A stretch of DNA of 41,402 nucleotides from an uncultured bacterium (GTDB lineage: Bacteria > Verrucomicrobiota > Kiritimatiellia > RFP12 > UBA3636), in the NCBI GenBank assembly GCA_902793555.1, contig CADBEF010000001.1, positions 1-41,402 on the forward strand. The letters run 5' to 3'. Below the pieces are notes generated by a model. The model saw nothing but the letters and a program-made list of their open reading frames with translations. It searched no databases and was not told the DNA's origin. Within the stretch, counting starts at the first letter, position 1. Each line of letters starts with the position of its first letter. The position numbers were made by a program, and so were the translations under genes. This document shows positions 32,782-40,006 of this stretch, one piece after another.

Positions 32782-33837
32782 ATGAAGACGTCCGATTTCG
32801 ACTACGCGCTCCCGCCGGAGCTGATCGCGCAGGTGCCGCCGAAGGAGCGCGGCACGTCGCGCATGATGGTGCTCCACCGCGACACGGGCGCGGTCGAACA
32901 CCGGAACGTGGGCGACGTCGTGGACTACCTCGACCCCGCGGACCTGATGGTCTTCAACGACACGCGCGTCTTCGCGGCGCGCGCGTTCGGGCGCTGGGAG
33001 GACACGCCCGGCCGCGTCGAGGTGCTGTTCGTCGAGCCGAGCGGGCTGCGCCCCGGCGCGTGGACCGCCCTCTGCCGCTCCTCGCGTCCGATGAAGCCGG
33101 GCCGCGCGATGCTGCTCGCGGACGGCGAAATCCGCGCGACCGTGCTCGACAAGAGCGAACGCGACGGGCACGTGGACCTGGCGCTCGAGTACGAGGGCGA
33201 CTTCTTCGAAATCCTCGACCGGACGGGCGTTCCGCCCGTGCCGCCCTACATCCGGCGGGGGCCGGGCGATCCGCTCGTCGGCCTCGACCGCGAGCGCTAC
33301 CAGACGGTGTACGCCCGCGAGACGGGCGCCGTGGCCGCGCCGACCGCCGGCCTGCACTTTTCGGAAGAACTGCTCGCGAAAATCGACGCGAAGGGCGTGG
33401 CGCGCGCGTTCGTGACGCTGCACGTCGGGCCCGGCACGTTCCGGCCCGTCAAGGCGGAGACGGTCGAAGAGCACGTGATGGACAGCGAGCGCTACGAGAT
33501 TCCGGAGCGCACCGCGGCGGCCGTTGCCGCGTGCCGCGCGCGCGGCGGACGCGTCTTCGCCGTCGGCAGCACGAGCGTGCGGACGCTCGAAACGAGCGCA
33601 CGGGCGCACGGCGGCGCGGTCGTCGCCGAGAAGGCGCGCTCGTCGATCTTCATCCATCCGCCCTACGAGTTCCTCGCCGTGGACGCGATGCTCACGAACT
33701 TCCACCTGCCGCAGTCGACGCTGCTCATGATGGTGTCCGCCCTCGCCGGCCGCGAACGCGTGCTGGCCGCCTACGAAGAGGCGATCCGCGAACGCTACCG
33801 CTTCTACAGCTACGGCGACTGCATGCTGATCCTGTAG
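32782..33837 (+). CDS. queA: tRNA preQ1(34) S-adenosylmethionine ribosyltransferase-isomerase
   Basis: A 351-residue enzyme of queuosine synthesis that moves the ribosyl part of SAM onto preQ1 in tRNA, forming epoxyqueuosine. Family hallmarks are the N-terminal [19 protein letters not shown], then [73 protein letters not shown] and the C-terminal [21 protein letters not shown] with [13 protein letters not shown]. The length is normal and the gene looks intact. It stands alone on the plus strand with a nearly leaderless promoter and converges, 10 bp apart, on the lipoprotein gene. Confidence 0.97.
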   Translation: MKTSDFDYALPPELIAQVPPKERGTSRMMVLHRDTGAVEHRNVGDVVDYLDPADLMVFNDTRVFAARAFGRWEDTPGRVEVLFVEPSGLRPGAWTALCRSSRPMKPGRAMLLADGEIRATVLDKSERDGHVDLALEYEGDFFEILDRTGVPPVPPYIRRGPGDPLVGLDRERYQTVYARETGAVAAPTAGLHFSEELLAKIDAKGVARAFVTLHVGPGTFRPVKAETVEEHVMDSERYEIPERTAAAVAACRARGGRVFAVGSTSVRTLETSARAHGGAVVAEKARSSIFIHPPYEFLAVDAMLTNFHLPQSTLLMMVSALAGRERVLAAYEEAIRERYRFYSYGDCMLIL

Positions 33838-33847
33838 CCCGTCCGCC

Positions 33848-34777
33848 CTACGGTTCGGCGCGGAGCGCGGAGTCGGGGAAGGAGACGTTTTCGAAGTGCA
33901 GGCGCGTGCGATGGCCCGTGCCGAGCGTCTCGACCTCGAGGTCCTTGAAGATCCAGTGGTCATCCACCTTCTGGACGGCGCGCACCCAGAGCTTGCGCGT
34001 CTCGCGGCCCGTTTCGTCGAGCTGCGCGGCCTGCATGACGACCTTCTGCGCGCGGTCGACCCAGAGGCGGGCCTTGGCGCAGCCGGGCAGGGGAGCGGCC
34101 GGTTCGACGTCGAGCAGGTCGCAAACGCGGCCCTTGAGGCGGTCTTCGCCGGCGAGCGCGGGATTGCGCCAGTTCACGAAGTCGATCCCGACGTCGAGCC
34201 ACGTCACGTCCGTGCCGAGGATCGTCTCGGCGGGCGAGGCGGGCGGCGCGCCGCCGTCCGTGCGCTCGACGACGAGCCCCTTGGCGGGATCGCGCGAGGT
34301 CCGCGCGGCGAGGAGCGTCGCGCCCGACTTTCCGTCCGACAGGCGATAGGCGGTCGGCGTGTCGGGCGTGCGGTAGTCGGCCGCGACTTCGAAGCCGCAT
34401 TCGAGGATCGAGACGCCGTAGCGCTTTCGCATGTTGAGCGTGCCGGAGAGGAAGACGCGTTCGCGCGGCATGCGGGCGGCGCATTCGGCCAGGAGGGCCG
34501 CGCCGTCGGTCGGCGCCTCCGCCTCGTCCGACCCGTCGCCGAGCAACGCGGCCGCAGCCGGCGCGGGCTCGGTCCCGAGCGGCGCGTCGGGAGCGGGGGG
34601 ATCGGCGAAAACCGGGGCCGAAGCCACGGGCGCGGAACCGGCTTCGCCGGCCGGGGCGGGCTCCGGCGGCAGGAGGTTCGGGATCGTCCGGTCGAGCGGC
34701 GACGACGCGCAGGCGGAGAGGAACAGCGCGCCGTTGGCGGCGGCCAGGAGGGCGAAATGGCGGATCGTGCGATTCAT
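33848..34777 (-). CDS. Lipoprotein with LolA-like (outer membrane lipoprotein-sorting) domain
   Basis: A 309-residue predicted lipoprotein: lipobox LSAC with Cys23, followed by Ala, which does not carry the Asp that signals inner-membrane retention. Residues about 28-90 are a Pro/Ala/Gly-rich linker. The rest resembles the PF17131-type 'outer membrane lipoprotein-sorting protein' fold, clearest at the end: [40 protein letters not shown] and [13 protein letters not shown]. Such proteins bind lipid or lipoprotein acyl chains in the periplasm; the exact job is unknown. It begins 42 nt after the PNP stop and is probably the last gene of the tolB-pal-PNP unit. Confidence 0.78.
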   Translation of the reverse strand: MNRTIRHFALLAAANGALFLSACASSPLDRTIPNLLPPEPAPAGEAGSAPVASAPVFADPPAPDAPLGTEPAPAAAALLGDGSDEAEAPTDGAALLAECAARMPRERVFLSGTLNMRKRYGVSILECGFEVAADYRTPDTPTAYRLSDGKSGATLLAARTSRDPAKGLVVERTDGGAPPASPAETILGTDVTWLDVGIDFVNWRNPALAGEDRLKGRVCDLLDVEPAAPLPGCAKARLWVDRAQKVVMQAAQLDETGRETRKLWVRAVQKVDDHWIFKDLEVETLGTGHRTRLHFENVSFPDSALRAEP

Positions 34778-34819
34778 GGACGTGGGGCTGTCGACGGCCG
34801 CCGTTCCGGGCGTGGCGGG

Positions 34820-35647
34820 CTAGCCCTCCAGCAGGTCGAGGAAGTCCAGAACGAGGCGGGAGAGGCGGCCGGCGTGGCGCGTGGCGCAGTCGACGACGTC
34901 GTCGCCGTCGAGGAGCTTGCCGGTGACGCCGGCGGCCATGTTGGAGACGAAGCTCACGCCGGCGACGCGCATGCCGCAGGCGCTCGCGACCATCGCCTCG
35001 GGGACGGTGGACATGCCGACGACGTCGGCGCCGAGGATGCCGAAGGCGCGGATCTCGGCGGGCGTCTCGTAGGCCGGGCCGCAGGAGAGGACGTAGACGC
35101 CGTCCGTGAGGCCGAGGCCCTGGCGCGCGCCGGCGGCGCGCAGCAGCTCGATCAGGGCCGGGTCGTAGACGCGGCTCTGGTCGGGGAAGCGGGGGCCGAA
35201 CTCCGGGTCGTGCGGGCCGCGCAGCGGGGTGAGCGGCGAGAGGCGCAGGTGGTCGCGCAGGATCACCATGTCGCCGGGTTGCAGCGAGGCGCGGATGCCG
35301 CCGGCGGCGTTCGTGACGAGGAACACCGGCGCGCCGAGGCGCTTGGCGAGGACGGCGGGCATGACGACCTGCTCCCACTCGCAGCCCTCGTACCAGTGGC
35401 GGCGGCCGCAGAAGACGAGCACCTCCCCGCCGCGCTTCGTGCGGGCGAGGAGGAGGCGTCCGGCATGGCCGACGACCGTCGCCGCGCCGAAGCCGGCGAT
35501 GTCCGAATAGGGGACTTCGCGGACGATCTCGAGGCCGGCGGCGGCCTGGTTCCAGCCGGAGCCGAGCAACAGCGCCGCGAAGGGCTTCGCGGCGCGCAGT
35601 TCGGGCGGGAGCGAGGCGAACGCCTCGTCGAAGACGCGCTTGTCCAC
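34820..35647 (-). CDS. punA: Purine nucleoside phosphorylase (class II/MTAP family)
   Basis: A 275-residue cytosolic enzyme that phosphorolyses purine nucleosides for salvage. Family motifs: LLLGSGWNQAA (phosphate loop, usually GSGLG), CGRRHWYEGCEWEQVVMPA (normally GRxHxYEG), VTNAAGGIRASLQPGDMV, GPRFPDQSRVYDPAL, CGPAYETPAEIRAFGILGAD and VGMSTVPEAMVA. The GTG at 35647 (VDKRVFDEAF) is chosen because it lies 8 nt after the pal stop and gives the normal length; the frame stays open into pal, but that extension is Arg-rich shadow sequence. The family also includes methylthioadenosine phosphorylase, so the preferred nucleoside is uncertain. Confidence 0.92.
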   Translation of the reverse strand: MDKRVFDEAFASLPPELRAAKPFAALLLGSGWNQAAAGLEIVREVPYSDIAGFGAATVVGHAGRLLLARTKRGGEVLVFCGRRHWYEGCEWEQVVMPAVLAKRLGAPVFLVTNAAGGIRASLQPGDMVILRDHLRLSPLTPLRGPHDPEFGPRFPDQSRVYDPALIELLRAAGARQGLGLTDGVYVLSCGPAYETPAEIRAFGILGADVVGMSTVPEAMVASACGMRVAGVSFVSNMAAGVTGKLLDGDDVVDCATRHAGRLSRLVLDFLDLLEG

Positions 35648-35655
35648 GGCGCGGC

Positions 35656-36198
35656 CTAGCGCTGGAAGAACGCGAAGTCGCCGCGGCGGTTGAGGCGCCA
35701 GACGGCCTCGCCGCCGCCGGGGACGGCGGGCTTCTCCTCGCCGTAGCTCACGGTCTGGATGCGGGCCGGCTCGATCCCCTGCGCGACGAGGGCGTTGCGG
35801 ACCGACTGCGCGCGGAACTCGCCGAGCGACATGTTGTACTCGGTGGTGCCGCGCTCGTCGCAGTTGCCCTCGACGAGGAGGACGACGCCCGGGTTCTGCA
35901 TGAGGAAGAGCGCCGCGTTGGCGACCTTGCCCTGCTCGGAGGCGGGGATCGCGGACTCGTTGTAGGAGAAGTAGACGGGCGCGATGCCGGCCGCGGCGGG
36001 CGGCACGACGGGCGCGAGCTTGCTGAAGTCGATGTTGCCGAGCGGGAGGTCGCCGGGCGCCTCGAGGCCGCCGGGAAACTCGCTTTCGACGATCGTGCCG
36101 TCGTCTTCGGCGGGAGGGGCCTTGGGCGGGGTGCGGCAACCGGCGGCGAGGGCGAGAGCCGCACAGGCGGCCAGCGGAACGCGGAGGAGGTTTTTCAT
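35656..36198 (-). CDS. pal: Peptidoglycan-associated lipoprotein Pal (OmpA domain)
   Basis: A 180-residue outer-membrane lipoprotein of the Tol-Pal system. The lipobox is LAAGC with Cys21, followed by an acidic, Pro-rich linker. The OmpA-type peptidoglycan-binding domain starts at about residue 75 (PVYFSYNESAIP) and holds VEGNCDERGTTEYNMSLGE, the canonical Pal motif with the Asp and Arg that bind diaminopimelate, then RAQSVRNALVAQGI and VSYGEEKP. The domain ends LNRRGDFAF. It follows tolB after 67 nt. No tolQ, tolR or tolA are in the window. Confidence 0.93.
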   Translation of the reverse strand: MKNLLRVPLAACAALALAAGCRTPPKAPPAEDDGTIVESEFPGGLEAPGDLPLGNIDFSKLAPVVPPAAAGIAPVYFSYNESAIPASEQGKVANAALFLMQNPGVVLLVEGNCDERGTTEYNMSLGEFRAQSVRNALVAQGIEPARIQTVSYGEEKPAVPGGGEAVWRLNRRGDFAFFQR

Positions 36199-36265
36199 GT
36201 GGGTGTTTTTGGGTTTGGTGTGATGTGGAAAGGGGAACGGTTGAAACGGTGAAAACGGACGGGGG

Positions 36266-37540
36266 TCAAGGGAGGGTGCGGACCCCGTTGTCGCTCCAGC
36301 TGGGCAGGTACCAGTCGCCGGCGATCGGCATGGGGATGTTGCGGGGCGGGTCGCCGAGCGTGTCGAGGACGACGAGGAAGCGCTGGCGGCCGGCGGTGCG
36401 GGTGCAGACCAGGTGCCGGCCGTCCGGCGCCCAGGAGGGGTCTTCGTAGTCCGTTCCGTCGGCGGGGCTGACCGCCTCCGGGACGGCGGGCGTCTTCGAC
36501 GGGTCGACGACGTAGACGCGGTAGCGGCCGCCGGAGCGCCCGCAGAAGGCGATGCGGCCGTCGGGTCCCCATTCGGGCGCGACGTTTTCGCGGATCGTCC
36601 CGTCGTAGACGAGTCGGCGCGGCTGGCGGCCGGCGAGCGCCATCGTGTAGATGCGGGGGACGCCGCCGGCGTCCGAGACGTAGGCGAGCGAAGCGCCGTC
36701 CGGCGACCAGGTCGGGCTCGCTTCGCTGTCGCGGCCGCGCGTGAGGCGGTCGAGCACGCGGCGCGTGGCGGGGTCCACGAGATACAGGTCCACCATGCCG
36801 GAACGCGAGAGGACGATCGCGGCGGCGCCGGTGCGCGGGTTCTTGACGGCGCCCTGGTTCATGCCGGGCTGCGTGGAAACGTAGGTGCGCTTTCCGGCGC
36901 CCAGATCCACCTGCATGACGGCGGGCGTGCCGGTGAGCCACGTGGTGTAGAGGAACGAATTGGCGCCGGGGTTCCAGTTCGGGGAGAGGCAGAGCTTGCG
37001 GTCGGAGGTGACGGCCGAGGGGCGGCCGCCGTCCGCGTCGCACGCGTAGATTTCCGTCTCGGCCGCGCCGGCGCGGCGGCCGACGAAGAGGATGCGCGAA
37101 GAGGCCATCGGCTTCTTGCCGGCGACGTCGGCCACGACCGCGTCCGCGACCGCGTGCGCCGCGTCGCGCACGCCGGCGGTCGTCGCTTCCTTCGACCAGG
37201 TCCGCGTGCGCGTCCCGGCCATCCAGGTCGCGGTGACGGTCGCCGAGAGGCCGGAAACGGACGTGCGGACGGAGCCGGCGAGCGAGACGTTGCCGCCGGG
37301 GTTGTCGGTCGGAACGAACCAGCCGGAGAGCTCGAGGTCCTTGCGGAGGACCTGCAGGAAAAGCCGCGCGGCGTCGGAACCGTCCCCCCGGAGGGCGTCG
37401 AGGGACAGCGCCTGTTTGCCTTTCGGGACGGCTTCTCCGGAAACGACGATCGGCGCGGACTGCGCGCGCGCCGCGCCGGGGACGAGCGCCGGCGCGCACG
37501 CGAGAAGCGCGAGGGCGGGGAGGAAACGGGTCGGAGACAT
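36266..37540 (-). CDS. tolB: Tol-Pal system periplasmic beta-propeller protein TolB
   Basis: A 424-residue periplasmic protein. The ATG at 37540 starts a Sec signal peptide (SPTRFLPALALLACAPAL, cleavage after ARA); a 20-codon upstream extension has no signal-like character and lies across the promoter. The N-terminal alpha/beta domain (about 30-160) contains FLQVLRKDLELSGWF, and the C-terminal six-bladed propeller shows repeats such as NPNW-like LCLSPNWNPG, EASPTWSPDGASLAYVSD, NVAPEWGPDGRIAFCG and YEDPSWAPDGRHLVCT. Pal is encoded next, as usual. The promoter at 37572-37600 gives a leader of about 25 nt without a Shine-Dalgarno. Confidence 0.95.
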   Translation of the reverse strand: MSPTRFLPALALLACAPALVPGAARAQSAPIVVSGEAVPKGKQALSLDALRGDGSDAARLFLQVLRKDLELSGWFVPTDNPGGNVSLAGSVRTSVSGLSATVTATWMAGTRTRTWSKEATTAGVRDAAHAVADAVVADVAGKKPMASSRILFVGRRAGAAETEIYACDADGGRPSAVTSDRKLCLSPNWNPGANSFLYTTWLTGTPAVMQVDLGAGKRTYVSTQPGMNQGAVKNPRTGAAAIVLSRSGMVDLYLVDPATRRVLDRLTRGRDSEASPTWSPDGASLAYVSDAGGVPRIYTMALAGRQPRRLVYDGTIRENVAPEWGPDGRIAFCGRSGGRYRVYVVDPSKTPAVPEAVSPADGTDYEDPSWAPDGRHLVCTRTAGRQRFLVVLDTLGDPPRNIPMPIAGDWYLPSWSDNGVRTLP

Positions 37541-37571
37541 GGAAAAAGGGAGGTCGTGGAAACGGGAGCCG

Positions 37572-37600
37572 ATCATATCACATCGTCCCGGCGGGGGCAA
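37572..37600 (-). promoter_or_regulatory. Extended -10 promoter of the tolB-pal operon
   Basis: On the minus strand, TTGCCC (37600-37595), a 17-bp spacer and TATGAT (37577-37572) preceded by TGA. It fits the same consensus as the other promoters in the window. Confidence 0.65.
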
Positions 37601-37613
37601 ACGAAAACGGCGG

Positions 37614-38450
37614 CTAGCCGAATTTGCCGAACCGGGTCGGCGCGCGGCGTTCGTAGCGGATGCGCGGCTGTTCGAGCTGGAGGGCGTACCAGAGGTCGCC
37701 GAAACCGGCGTTGTTGAACTCGCGCGGACGGTTGTTCGCGAGCAGGTCGCGGTTGCGGGGCAGGGTGGTGTTCGCGCCTTCCTCGACGCTGTTGTCCTGG
37801 CAGGCCTGCACGAGCAGTTTGTACGCTTCGTCGAGCTTGCCTTCCTTGACGAGCATCCACGAGTACGCCGCGTAGAGCATCGCGCTCTGGTTGTAGCGGC
37901 AGCGGGCCTTCGCCTTGCGGAAGGTCTTTTCGACCGCTTCGAGGCCTTCTTTTTTCGCGTACTGCCGGGCCATCTTCATGGCGGCCGTGTTGGGATCGAC
38001 GACGAGGCACTTGGGCAGCAGCGCGTCGACCTTGTCGAACTCGCCGAGCTGGTAGTGGAACTGCATGCGCGTCGTGTTGATCTGCCGCTGCATGAACGGG
38101 ACCCAGTTGCGGAAGCGCTCGAGGGCGGACGTGCGGGCGATCGCCTCGCGCAGCATGTCCTTCTGCTCGCGCTGGAGCTTTTCCTGGAATTGCCGCGGAT
38201 CACCCTTCGGGTGGAATTGGTAGTCCTTGATTTTCGCCTGGAGCCGTTTCTGTCCGTCTTCCAGGAAAAGCTGCATGTCTTTCATGGCCGCCATGATGCG
38301 GCGGCGAAGGATCCAGTTCACGGCCGCGAACGCGGCGACGAACGCGAGAATCGCGAGGAAGACGGTCCAGAACCAGTTGAGGCCGGCGGGGCCGCGAAGC
38401 GCGGCGCCGGCGGCAAGGGAGACGGCAAAGGCGATGAGGAGGGAGTACAT
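37614..38450 (-). CDS. Membrane-anchored TPR-like protein of unknown function
   Basis: A 278-residue protein not assigned to a named family. Two hydrophobic segments near the N-terminus (about 2-20 and 26-50) form a hairpin-like anchor; then comes a charged, probably coiled-coil region (about 55-105, rich in Lys, Gln, Glu). The remainder looks alpha-helical with tetratricopeptide-like spacing (FHYQLGEFDKVDALLPKCL, MLYAAYSWMLVKEGKLDEAY). Its start, MYSLL at 38450, is preferred; the frame runs on upstream through the heptamer repeat and then through the GH30 region as an out-of-frame shadow, so the repeat lies in its leader. It may act in envelope scaffolding, but nothing in the sequence fixes this. 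Confidence 0.75.
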   Translation of the reverse strand: MYSLLIAFAVSLAAGAALRGPAGLNWFWTVFLAILAFVAAFAAVNWILRRRIMAAMKDMQLFLEDGQKRLQAKIKDYQFHPKGDPRQFQEKLQREQKDMLREAIARTSALERFRNWVPFMQRQINTTRMQFHYQLGEFDKVDALLPKCLVVDPNTAAMKMARQYAKKEGLEAVEKTFRKAKARCRYNQSAMLYAAYSWMLVKEGKLDEAYKLLVQACQDNSVEEGANTTLPRNRDLLANNRPREFNNAGFGDLWYALQLEQPRIRYERRAPTRFGKFG

Positions 38451-38453
38451 GGC

Positions 38454-38572
38454 GAATGCTGAATGAGGAATGCTGAATGATGAATGCTGAATGTTGAAGG
38501 ATGAATGCTGAAGGATGAATGCTGAATGATGAAGGATGAAGGATGAAGGATGAAGGATGAAGGATGAAGGAG
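38454..38572. repeat. Heptamer microsatellite, 17 units
   Basis: The stretch divides exactly into 17 seven-base units on the plus strand: an alternation of GAATGCT with GAATGAG, GAATGAT, GAATGTT and GAAGGAT, then a homogeneous run of five GAAGGAT and a final GAAGGAG. It fills nearly all of the 125 bp between the GH30 stop and the next ATG. Seven is not a multiple of three, so copy-number change would not keep a reading frame. Heptamers of this ATTCATC-like kind recur in intergenic DNA of verrucomicrobial and planctomycete relatives (from memory). Confidence 0.95.
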
Positions 38573-38575
38573 GGC

Positions 38576-39922
38576 CTACCAGGTCACCGTGGCGATGGAG
38601 TGCGCGGGCAGCTCGAGCGGTGCGAGGAGGCCGCGGAAGCGCAGGTTCGGACGCAGGGCGCGGTCGGTGCGGTTCAGGAGCACGGCGGCGTAGGTGCCGT
38701 CCGCGTTTCGCGCGGCGACGGCGTCCAGGTCCGTCGTCCACCGGCTGCAGCCGAGGCGCACGGCGCCCGGGCGCAGGAAGCGCGAGAAGTGCGCGATGAA
38801 GCGGTACGACGGTTGCACGAGGAGCTTCCGGCACGCGTCGTCCGTGCGGAGCGGCGCGTTGCAGAAGTTGCCGACGTGGTTCGGGCCGCCCTGTCCGTCG
38901 AGCAACACGTTCCAGTCGATCCAGCGCGTCATGCCGGCCTCGAGGTTCCCGACGATGTCGTGCGCATACATCTCGCCCTGGCGCCACAGGTCCGACTCGG
39001 TGCGCTCGTGGATGCCGCAGCAGCACTCGGAGAAGAGGACGTCCTTCTCCGGCCAGCGCTCCTTGAACATCCGCAGCTGCTCGAAGTGGTCGCCGGAGTA
39101 CCAGTGCACCGCGATGCCGGCGACGAACGCCGCGGCCGCGGGGTCGCCGAGCAGCGCGCGGGCGCGCTCCAGCGTCCGCTCCTTGTTGTGGTCCCAGAAG
39201 TAGAGCCCGATCTTCTTCGAGAGGCCGGCCTTCTTCAGCGCGGGGCCGAGGTGGTCGCGGACGAAGTCCCGCGTCTCCTCCGCGGTGAAGACGCACGAGT
39301 CCCACGTCTGGCGCGCCTTCTCCTCGTTCTGCACGGTGAAGGCCGAGAGCGGGAAGCCCTCGCGCGCCATCGCCTTGGCGAACTTGGCGAAGAAGAGCGC
39401 CCACGCGCCGCGGCACTCGGGCTTGAGCGAGCCGCCTTCGTTCATCCGGCCGTTCGTCTTCATCCACGCGGGCGGGCTCCACGGCGAGCCGAGGAGCCAG
39501 AGGGGCTTGCCGGCGGCTTTCCGCGCGGCGGCGAGGAGCGGGAAGATCGCCTCGCGGTAGTGCGCGACGGAGAAGTCCTTCAGGGCGAAGTCGCCGGTCG
39601 TGTCGTCGCACGACCAATTGCCGAGCGAGAAGTCGCAGCTGTTCATGTGCACCCGGGCGAGCGTGTAGCCGAGGCCCTTCTTCGGGTCGAAGCACAGTTC
39701 GACGACCTTGCGGCGCAGCGCGGCGGGGAGTTTCGCCCACGTGACGGCGGCCGATTCGGTGAGCGCGCCGCCGAAGCCGCGGACCGTCTGGTACTCGAAG
39801 TCGTCCTCGACGCAGACGAGGTCGTTTTCGGCCCAGTGGTTGCGGTCCGAAAACGCGGCGGCCGATTTCTTCGCGAAGGAGCCCGAATCCCGGGCGGTGG
39901 TGAATACGGTGGCTTTGATCAT
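38576..39922 (-). CDS. Glycoside hydrolase family 30 (glucosylceramidase-like)
   Basis: A 448-residue retaining glycosidase. The (beta/alpha)8 barrel opens with YQTVRGFGGALTESAAVTW (about residues 44-62), then RVHMNSCDFSLGNWSCDD, GSPWSPPAWMKTNG and FTVQNEEKARQTWDS, where the Glu after QN is the predicted acid/base. LFSECCCGIHE holds the predicted nucleophile Glu, and NVLLDGQGGPNH matches the later barrel strand. A small beta-sandwich follows at the C-terminus (about 380-448). The start at 39922 (MIKATVF) gives no signal peptide, so the enzyme is predicted to be cytoplasmic, which is uncommon for GH30. The substrate is probably a beta-linked oligosaccharide; the linkage cannot be read from the sequence. 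It has its own promoter. Confidence 0.9.
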   Translation of the reverse strand: MIKATVFTTARDSGSFAKKSAAAFSDRNHWAENDLVCVEDDFEYQTVRGFGGALTESAAVTWAKLPAALRRKVVELCFDPKKGLGYTLARVHMNSCDFSLGNWSCDDTTGDFALKDFSVAHYREAIFPLLAAARKAAGKPLWLLGSPWSPPAWMKTNGRMNEGGSLKPECRGAWALFFAKFAKAMAREGFPLSAFTVQNEEKARQTWDSCVFTAEETRDFVRDHLGPALKKAGLSKKIGLYFWDHNKERTLERARALLGDPAAAAFVAGIAVHWYSGDHFEQLRMFKERWPEKDVLFSECCCGIHERTESDLWRQGEMYAHDIVGNLEAGMTRWIDWNVLLDGQGGPNHVGNFCNAPLRTDDACRKLLVQPSYRFIAHFSRFLRPGAVRLGCSRWTTDLDAVAARNADGTYAAVLLNRTDRALRPNLRFRGLLAPLELPAHSIATVTW

Positions 39923-39957
39923 GGGAGGAAGGGAAAGGTGGGACGGAAACGTCCGGC

Positions 39958-39986
39958 ATTCTAGCAAAAAGCGCCGAGCGCGGCAA
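39958..39986 (-). promoter_or_regulatory. Extended -10 promoter of the GH30 gene
   Basis: On the minus strand, TTGCCG (39986-39981), a 17-bp spacer and TAGAAT (39963-39958) preceded by TGC. The leader of about 28 nt is pyrimidine-rich with no Shine-Dalgarno. Confidence 0.65.
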
Positions 39987-40006
39987 CGCCCGCGCGGAGG
40001 CGCCGG

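Noticed and set aside
30997-33963. Long minus-strand open frame running from beyond queA into the GT2 remnant
   Set aside because: Only its last 59 codons (30817-30996) make protein sense; the rest is an Arg-rich out-of-frame reading of queA and of the 31047-32657 gene.
35648-36139. N-terminal extension of the purine nucleoside phosphorylase frame through pal
   Set aside because: The extension is Arg-rich shadow of pal, and the GTG at 35647 gives the normal family length 8 nt after the pal stop.
36199-36265. Missing tolQ/tolR/tolA next to tolB-pal as a sign of a defective system
   Set aside because: These genes are often encoded elsewhere in such genomes; their absence from a 41-kb window says nothing.
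38454-38572. Possible CRISPR array
   Set aside because: The units are contiguous 7-mers without spacers, so it is a microsatellite.
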